NCBI GenBank assembly: GCA_041591915.1
Contig: JBFHRB010000093.1
Span: 1-11,741, forward strand
Direction: 5' to 3'
Source: JBFHRB01 sp041591915
GTDB taxonomy: Bacteria; Actinomycetota; Nitriliruptoria; Nitriliruptorales; Nitriliruptoraceae
DNA length: 11,741 bases
Part shown: positions 6,879-11,741 of the stretch, piece after piece
Layout of the letters: each line of letters begins with the position of its first letter
How positions within the stretch are numbered: position 1 is the first letter of the stretch
Notes under the pieces: generated by a model
The model's database searches: none
Told to the model about the DNA's origin: nothing
What the model saw: only the letters and a program-made list of their open reading frames with translations
Program-made: the position numbers and the translations under genes

Positions 6879-7630
6879 CCGACACCCGAGGGCCTCGCCC
6901 CGGCAAGGTGCCACCCCACGTCAAGCAGCGGATCGAGGAACAGCAGGCCCGCCGCGAGAGGCGCTCCGCGCGCATGCAGCAGCTGCGGACACCGATGTAC
7001 GTCGGTGCGGCACTGCTCCTGCTGCTGATCGGCTTCGGCATCGGCCGGGCGACGGAGCAGCCGTTCGCCTCGGTCGCCGAGGAGGTCCGGGCCGAGCTCC
7101 TCCCACTGGCGAACCAGGCCGACGCACTCTGGCGCAACGGCCTGGCCGACAAGCCGGCGGTCATCGATGCGATCGACGCCCTCAACCTCGTCGACGACAC
7201 GTCGGACATCGACGCCTACTACGACGTGTGGCTGGCCGATCTCGACGCGATCCTCGTGGAGTTGCGCACGGCCGACGTGGCCCCCGAGGCCTACCCGCTC
7301 GTGGAGATGCTCGCCCACGCCGTCGAGATGAACCGCCACGCGATCGTCGTGCTCGGGGCCGCCGTCGCGCACGAGGGCAGCGCTCGAGCGGAGCTCCTGG
7401 CCGAGGTCCTCAACGTCAGGGTGCAGGCACAGCAGATCGCCGACGCGGCGCGCAACGCCCTGAGCGCATGGGAGACCGGACAGACGGCCGTGCCGGTGGG
7501 GATCCCCCAGCCCCCACCGTTGACGCGCCCCGACGCCGACCCGCCGGGTGCTGACGACCCGACGCCGGACGCCGACACCGCCGAGGCCGATGAGGCGGAC
7601 GAGGTCGAGACCGAGACCGAGGGCGAGTGA
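6875..7630 (+). CDS. Single-pass membrane protein with acidic C-terminal tail, unknown function
   Basis: A 251-residue protein starting at GTG 6875 (GTGA overlap with the tatC stop; GGAGGA at 6862-6867 is 7 bases upstream). The N-terminus is strongly basic (many Arg at residues 19-38), a membrane helix spans about 41-57, and the rest is a predicted alpha-helical domain followed from about residue 209 by a Pro/Asp/Glu-rich, probably disordered tail. By the positive-inside rule the N-terminus is cytoplasmic and the large C-terminal part is outside. I do not recognise a named domain. The coupled position between tatC and helY suggests co-expression, but no shared function follows from that. The tail codons stay GC-rich like the neighbours, so there is no sign of recent transfer. 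Confidence 0.8.
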   Translation: MTDTRGPRPGKVPPHVKQRIEEQQARRERRSARMQQLRTPMYVGAALLLLLIGFGIGRATEQPFASVAEEVRAELLPLANQADALWRNGLADKPAVIDAIDALNLVDDTSDIDAYYDVWLADLDAILVELRTADVAPEAYPLVEMLAHAVEMNRHAIVVLGAAVAHEGSARAELLAEVLNVRVQAQQIADAARNALSAWETGQTAVPVGIPQPPPLTRPDADPPGADDPTPDADTAEADEADEVETETEGE

Positions 7631-10332
7631 GCGACCCAGCGGCCGACCGCATCGCCGAGTTCGAGGAGGGCTACGGCTTCCGCCTCGACCCGTTCCAGCG
7701 GGAGGCCATCGAGTCGCTCCTCGCCGGACGGAGCGTGCTCGTCGCCGCACCGACCGGGGCCGGCAAGACCGTCGTCGGCGAGTTCGCGTGCTGGCAGGCC
7801 CTGCGTGATGGCACGAAGACGTTCTACACGACGCCGATCAAGGCGCTGTCGAACCAGAAGTACCGCGACCTCTGTCGCAAGCACGGCGAGTCAAACGTCG
7901 GCCTGTTGACCGGGGACCGCTCCATCAACGGCGAGGCGCCGATCGTGGTCATGACGACCGAGATCGTCCGCAACATGCTCTACGAGCGCTCGTCCACGCT
8001 GACCGGCCTGCGCTACGTCGTGCTCGACGAGGTGCACTACCTCCAGGACCGCGAGCGGGGCGCCGTGTGGGAGGAGGTCATCATCCACCTTCCGGCCTCG
8101 GTCCAGCTCGCCTCGCTCTCGGCGACGGTCAGCAACGCGGAGGAGTTCGGCGAGTGGTTGGCCGAGGCGCGTGAGGGCTGTGACGTCGTCATCGAGGAGT
8201 CGCGTCCGGTCCCGCTGCGCCACCACTACTACCTCAACGATCGCATCTACCCGACCTTCGTCGCCGGGAAGAAGAAGGGCGCGTCCTCGGAACACCGGGA
8301 GCGGGCGGCGCAGGCGCTGGCCGGCGTTCCCAACCCCGACATCGTCATGCTCGAGCGTCGGGCACGGACGAAGAACCGTGTCACGAACAAGGGCCGGCGG
8401 GTGTCGGGCAGCGGGGTCAAGCTGCGCTACCCCGACCGCACCACCGTGGTCGACGAGCTGTACCGACGGAAGTGGCTGCCCGCGATCCTCTTCGTGTTCA
8501 GCCGCGCCGGCTGCGAGGACGCGGTGTCGCAGCTCGTGCGCGCGGGCCTGCGCCTGACCTCGAAGGAGGAGGCGGCCGAGATCGCCCAGATCGCAGACGA
8601 GCACACGGCGGAGATCCCCGACGCCGACCTCGCCGTGCTCGGGTTCGCGGCGTGGAGGGACGCGCTGATGCGCGGGGCCGCGGCGCACCACGCGGGGCTC
8701 GTTCCGGCCTTCAAGGAGGCGGTGGAGGTCTGCTTCCAGCGGGGGCTGCTCAAGGTGGTCGTCGCCACCGAGACCCTGGCGCTGGGGATCAACATGCCCG
8801 CCAAGACCGTGGTCATCGAGCGGCTCGAGAAGTGGAACGGCGAGCGCCACGTGCTCCTCACCCCCGGGCAGTACACGCAGCTGACGGGCCGTGCGGGGCG
8901 ACGGGGCATCGACGACATCGGCCACGCGGTGGTGCTCTACCAGCGCAACATCGACTTCTCGAACGTCGCCGGGCTGGTCGGCACGCGTTCCTACCCGCTG
9001 ACCTCGTCGTTCGCCCCCTCGTACAACATGGCCGTCAACCTCCTTCGCCACCGCTCCAGGCGGGAGTCCGAGACACTGCTCGGTGCCTCCTTCGCGCAGT
9101 TCCAGACGGATCGGTCGTTGGCCGGGACGGGGAAGCGCCTCGCGGAGCTCGAGGACGGCATGCGCGGGTACAGCCCGCACCTGCAGTGCCACCTCGGGGA
9201 CTGGGAGTCGTACTGGGCACTCCGGAGCGAGCTGTCCTCGCTCGAGAAGGACAGCAAGCGGGCCCGTACGCGCGCGGCCGAGGACGCCATCGCATCGGGC
9301 ATCGCGTCGCTCGTACCGGGGCAGGTCATCTACGTCGACGGGATGCCGCGCCGTGGTCTGCTGGCCGTTGTCGGGCTGCAGGTGACCAAGCGGGGGACGG
9401 TGCTCGCGCAGGTCGTGTCCGAGGACCGGGCGCTCTTCAAGCTCGGCCCGCGCGAACTCGACCACGCGCCCGTGGTCGCCGGCCGCATCAAGCTGCCGAG
9501 TCACGGCAACCCGCGTCAGCGCCAGTACCGCGACGAGGTCGGTGGACGCCTCCGCGGTGTCGACCCGCCTCCTCCGCCCGTCGTAAAGCGTGCCCGGGAG
9601 CCGGAGAAGGTGGAGCTCCCGCCGGAGGTCGACGTCCTCCGCACCCAGCTGCGGGCGCATCCCTGCCACGAGTGCCAGGAACGCGACGACCACGAGCGCT
9701 GGCAGTACCGCTACGACAAGCTCGCCAAGGAGGCGTCGCGCCTGAGACGTTCTCACGAGCGTCGGACGGGTTCGCTCGTCCGCCAGTTCGATCAGATCGT
9801 GCGCGTGCTCGAGGACCTCGGCTACCTCGCCGAGGACCAGCCGACCGAGGAAGGCCTGCAGCTCGCGCGCATCTACTCGGAGGCCGACCTGCTCGTCGCG
9901 GAGGCCCTGCGCCGCGGCTACCTCGAGGGCCTCACGGCCGGCGAGGTCGCCGGGTTCGCCGCCTTCATCGTCTACGTGCCCAGAGGCGGGGAGCTGACCC
10001 CGGACTTCGAGGTGCCCACCGCGCCACTCAAGCGGGCCCTGGGTGACGTGGTCAGCCTCGCCTCCGAGATCCGGGCGATGGAGAAGGTCTTCGGCCTCGA
10101 TCCCTTCCGTGAGCTCGATGGCGGCTTCGTGGCGGCCGCCTACCGATGGGCGCAGGGAGCGGACCTCGACGACGCCCTCGGAGACCTCGAGCTCCCGGGG
10201 GGCGACTTCGTCCGCAACATCCGCCAGGTCGCCGACCTCGTGGGCCAGCTCCGCGACGTCGGCGACGCGGACCTGCGGGCGAACGCGAACACGGCGCTGG
10301 ACCAGCTCCGCCGGGGGATCGTCGACGCGTAG
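7627..10332 (+). CDS. helY: Ski2/Mtr4-like DEVH-box helicase HelY
   Basis: A 901-residue ATP-dependent superfamily 2 helicase of the Ski2/Mtr4 type, the HelY of actinobacteria, probably acting on RNA. Motifs: Walker A APTGAGKT with K47, TTPIKALSNQKY, motif II DEVH from D134, SLSAT motif III, ATETLALGINMPAKT, and motif VI QLTGRAGRRG from Q418. A basic linker with KKKG and ARTKNRVTNKGRR separates the two RecA lobes. An arch-like insertion begins near residue 560. The C-terminal DSHCT-type region includes MEKVFGLDPFRELDGGF. A C680-H681-x-C683 cluster with H689 could bind a metal. All catalytic motifs look intact. GTG 7627 overlaps the preceding stop as GTGA, which indicates translational coupling to the tatC-membrane-protein operon. 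Family length is about 900, so it is complete. Confidence 0.95.
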   Translation: MSDPAADRIAEFEEGYGFRLDPFQREAIESLLAGRSVLVAAPTGAGKTVVGEFACWQALRDGTKTFYTTPIKALSNQKYRDLCRKHGESNVGLLTGDRSINGEAPIVVMTTEIVRNMLYERSSTLTGLRYVVLDEVHYLQDRERGAVWEEVIIHLPASVQLASLSATVSNAEEFGEWLAEAREGCDVVIEESRPVPLRHHYYLNDRIYPTFVAGKKKGASSEHRERAAQALAGVPNPDIVMLERRARTKNRVTNKGRRVSGSGVKLRYPDRTTVVDELYRRKWLPAILFVFSRAGCEDAVSQLVRAGLRLTSKEEAAEIAQIADEHTAEIPDADLAVLGFAAWRDALMRGAAAHHAGLVPAFKEAVEVCFQRGLLKVVVATETLALGINMPAKTVVIERLEKWNGERHVLLTPGQYTQLTGRAGRRGIDDIGHAVVLYQRNIDFSNVAGLVGTRSYPLTSSFAPSYNMAVNLLRHRSRRESETLLGASFAQFQTDRSLAGTGKRLAELEDGMRGYSPHLQCHLGDWESYWALRSELSSLEKDSKRARTRAAEDAIASGIASLVPGQVIYVDGMPRRGLLAVVGLQVTKRGTVLAQVVSEDRALFKLGPRELDHAPVVAGRIKLPSHGNPRQRQYRDEVGGRLRGVDPPPPPVVKRAREPEKVELPPEVDVLRTQLRAHPCHECQERDDHERWQYRYDKLAKEASRLRRSHERRTGSLVRQFDQIVRVLEDLGYLAEDQPTEEGLQLARIYSEADLLVAEALRRGYLEGLTAGEVAGFAAFIVYVPRGGELTPDFEVPTAPLKRALGDVVSLASEIRAMEKVFGLDPFRELDGGFVAAAYRWAQGADLDDALGDLELPGGDFVRNIRQVADLVGQLRDVGDADLRANANTALDQLRRGIVDA

Positions 10333-10400
10333 GTGTCCGGGGCAGGGATGGGTCCCGTCGGCGTCGAAGTCCGCCGGTACGCATCCAGACCGGAGGACCG

Positions 10401-10949
10401 ATGCGCCGCATCCTCATGCTCGTCACTGCCCTCGCCATGGCGCTCGCCATGGCGCCTGCTGCCGACACGGCGGTCGTCGACGCCGAGTTCACGCTGGCTC
10501 CGGGGGAGTCCGCAACGTTCGAGGGCCAGGTCGGCGGTGTCAACCCGCTGTACTACAACCTGCCACAGTCGGGCATGGGAGGGCACGGCACCTGCGCGAA
10601 GACGCCGGACATGTACTGCGAGCACGTCCTCGTGACGCTGGTGAACCCGGTGGCTGACGACGGCGACGACGCCACGGACCTCACGTCTGACGCCTACTTC
10701 GACGCGACCCTGGCGACGGACGCCGGCGACTACGACATCATCCTCTACGCGTCCGACGCGGACGGGACCATCGGGGACGAGCTCGGCAGCAGCGCCAGCT
10801 ACCCGCTCGGCGACTTCGGCGAGGCGGTCTCCACCGTCATCACGACGAGCGAGAGCTCCGACACCGTCTACCTCCTGCTCCGGATCGTGCACTACGCGCC
10901 GGTCGACAACCCGACCGTCGACCTCTCGCTCACCCCCAGCATCTTCTGA
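10401..10949 (+). CDS. Secreted acidic protein, unknown function
   Basis: A 182-residue protein with an apparent signal peptide, residues 1-24 (MRR, a Leu/Ala/Met-rich core, then a probable AxA-type cleavage near APAADTA). The mature part is acidic and beta-rich, with FTLAPGESATFEGQV at the N-terminus, an Asp-rich stretch at about 84-115 and YDIILYASDADG. C65 and C73 are the only clear pair and may form a disulfide outside the cell. The layout recalls bacterial pre-peptidase-like beta-sandwich domains, but I cannot assign a family. The start is ATG 10401 with GGAGGA a few bases upstream; a longer frame extends back into helY and is rejected. It lies 68 bases after helY and could be read from the same transcript or from an unseen promoter in that gap. 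Confidence 0.72.
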   Translation: MRRILMLVTALAMALAMAPAADTAVVDAEFTLAPGESATFEGQVGGVNPLYYNLPQSGMGGHGTCAKTPDMYCEHVLVTLVNPVADDGDDATDLTSDAYFDATLATDAGDYDIILYASDADGTIGDELGSSASYPLGDFGEAVSTVITTSESSDTVYLLLRIVHYAPVDNPTVDLSLTPSIF

Positions 10950-10980
10950 TCACGGGCACCCTGGGGCCTGACGACACACC

Positions 10981-11015
10981 GATCAGCCGCGTACCCGTGT
11001 GGGGCGCGGCTGATC
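10981..11015. terminator. Bidirectional hairpin between convergent genes
   Basis: GATCAGCCGCG (10981-10991) pairs perfectly with CGCGGCTGATC (11005-11015), an 11-bp stem. The 13-base loop can add CCC/GGG pairs. It lies between the stop of the secreted protein (10949) and the stop of the minus-strand HNH gene (11019), as expected for a shared terminator. There is no U-tract on either side. Confidence 0.65.
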
Positions 11016-11018
11016 TGG

Positions 11019-11741
11019 TCAGCCGGTTCTTCGTGTGAGCCGGACGGTGTCGGCGACGACGGTGACGGAGGCGTCGGTGGCGGTGTGTCGCCAGGTGCGG
11101 GTGCCATCGCGGTTGGGCGTGTGGGTCCACCGGCCTTCTGTCTTGGCGGTGTGATGCCGCCGGCAGACGGGGGCGAGGTTGGGGAGGTCGGTGCGGCCGC
11201 CGTGGCGCCACTCGTGGGCGTGGTCGAGATCGGCAGTGCGTGCGGGGCGTCGACAGCCGGGATGGATGCAGGTCGAATGCGGGACGCGTGAGGCGTCGCG
11301 GAGCCATCCGGGTGGGATGCGGGTCTGGCGTCCCACGCCGAGGACGTCGCCGTGGTCGTCCAGCACGATCAGCCGCAGCGCCGCCCCGTCGTCGTCGATG
11401 AGCCGCCGGGCGGCCTTGCCCGTGACGCGGAGGCGTCCGCCCGTGAGGGTGGTGAGCAGGTGCGCAGGGCGCCGGGCGAGGTCGAGCAGGGTCTCCAGGT
11501 CACAGGTGACCAGCACCTTCGGCTTCGCCTTGCGCGTCTGACGTTCGCCGCCAGTCGTTCCGGCGAGCCAGGCCTCGCACAGTGCGACGAGCCGGTCGGC
11601 ACGCTGGCGGCCGAGCCGCTCGTGATTGCGACCACGCGACTCGTCATCGAGCGAGGGTTCGAGGCCGTCAGGGTCAGGGGTGAGAGCCTCGGCGATGGTC
11701 GCGAACCCCAGCGCGTCGAACTCGCCGTAGAGCTGCCCGCC
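11019..11741 (-). CDS. DUF222/13E12-type HNH endonuclease, 5'-truncated by window edge
   Basis: The reading frame is open from the right edge of the window to the TGA at 11021-11019, giving 240 visible residues and no start. The N-terminal visible part contains GRNHERLGRQRADRLVALC and KPKVLVTCDLETLLDLA, typical of the DUF222 region of 13E12-repeat-family proteins. The C-terminal part is an HNH nuclease domain: CIHPGCRRPARTADLDHAHEW, then N in LPNLAPVC and RRHH, with cysteines that can hold a structural zinc. Family members are often multicopy in actinobacterial genomes; their function is poorly defined. A shorter start at GTG 11516 would cut the DUF222 region and is unlikely. The active-site residues look intact, so this is a partial gene only because of the window, not a pseudogene on this evidence. 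Confidence 0.85.
   Translation of the reverse strand, partial: GGQLYGEFDALGFATIAEALTPDPDGLEPSLDDESRGRNHERLGRQRADRLVALCEAWLAGTTGGERQTRKAKPKVLVTCDLETLLDLARRPAHLLTTLTGGRLRVTGKAARRLIDDDGAALRLIVLDDHGDVLGVGRQTRIPPGWLRDASRVPHSTCIHPGCRRPARTADLDHAHEWRHGGRTDLPNLAPVCRRHHTAKTEGRWTHTPNRDGTRTWRHTATDASVTVVADTVRLTRRTG

Noticed and set aside
5106..6914. A 602-codon open frame on the minus strand
   Set aside because: It is antisense to the zinc-ribbon gene, tatA and tatC, has extreme Arg/Glu/His composition and no recognisable domain. It is a by-product of high GC.
4621..7020. GTCGGTG words resembling part of the PafBC-dependent promoter motif (TTGTCRGTG-N8-TANNNT)
   Set aside because: The instances noticed near 4631, 6834 and 7001 are inside coding sequence and lack a correctly spaced TANNNT; none precedes a gene start.
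7891..9756. A 621-codon open frame on the minus strand
   Set aside because: It lies entirely opposite helY, whose motifs are unmistakable; the antisense product is low-complexity and Arg/Val/Asp-rich.
8472..10046. A 524-codon plus-strand open frame inside helY
   Set aside because: It is an alternate frame of helY, Arg/Gly/Pro-rich, without domains.
10401..10475. Possible twin-arginine signal (MRRILML) on the secreted protein, tempting because tatAC are nearby
   Set aside because: The n-region is only three residues and lacks the S/T-RR-x-F-L-K context; the very hydrophobic core looks like an ordinary Sec signal.
1..11741. CRISPR arrays, tRNA or rRNA genes, complete insertion sequences, riboswitches
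   Set aside because: I saw no regularly spaced repeats, no cloverleaf-like sequence, no transposase and no known riboswitch consensus by eye.

Overview
The window is very GC-rich with strong G/C third-position bias. It carries the end of a Pup ligase gene followed by pafB-pafC, then tatA-tatC and a HelY-type helicase. That combination is a hallmark of Actinomycetota (actinobacteria). In Mycobacterium tuberculosis the same genes run pafA-pafB-pafC-tatA-tatC-helY. No 16S rRNA or other taxonomic marker is present, so I cannot name a genus. There is no rRNA, tRNA, CRISPR array, complete insertion sequence or origin that I can support. No gene-free stretch exceeds about 160 bases.

Layout. (1) 1-2126, plus strand: 3' end of pafA, then the translationally coupled pair pafB and pafC. 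These encode two WYL-domain regulators that, in mycobacteria, act together in the DNA-damage response. (2) 2090-4228, minus strand: a large soluble sensor histidine kinase (GAF-GAF-PAS-HisKA-HATPase) whose 3' end overlaps that of pafC. (3) 4291-5522, plus strand, divergent from the kinase: a promoter candidate, a membrane-anchored lysozyme-like/glucosaminidase-like hydrolase with a TTG start, and a small four-cysteine zinc-ribbon protein. A strong hairpin at 5549-5580 closes this block. (4) 5598-10332, plus strand: a small single-pass membrane coiled-coil protein, tatA, tatC, a single-pass membrane protein with an acidic tail, and the Ski2/Mtr4-like helicase helY. From tatC to helY the stop and start codons overlap (GTGA), so these are probably translated in a coupled way. 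(5) 10401-10949: a small secreted acidic protein. (6) 11019-11741, minus strand: the C-terminal part of a DUF222/13E12-type HNH endonuclease, cut by the window edge. The hairpin at 10981-11015 separates these last two convergent genes.

How the parts fit. The core is the conserved actinobacterial arrangement of Pup-proteasome accessory genes, twin-arginine export and an RNA/DNA helicase. The difference from the mycobacterial order is about 3.4-3.8 kb between pafC and tatA holding the kinase, hydrolase, zinc-ribbon and coiled-coil genes, plus a membrane-protein gene wedged between tatC and helY. I see no clear evidence of a wholly new system. The items most worth a second look are the orphan kinase with its divergent cell-wall hydrolase, and the uncharacterised membrane proteins that bracket tatAC.
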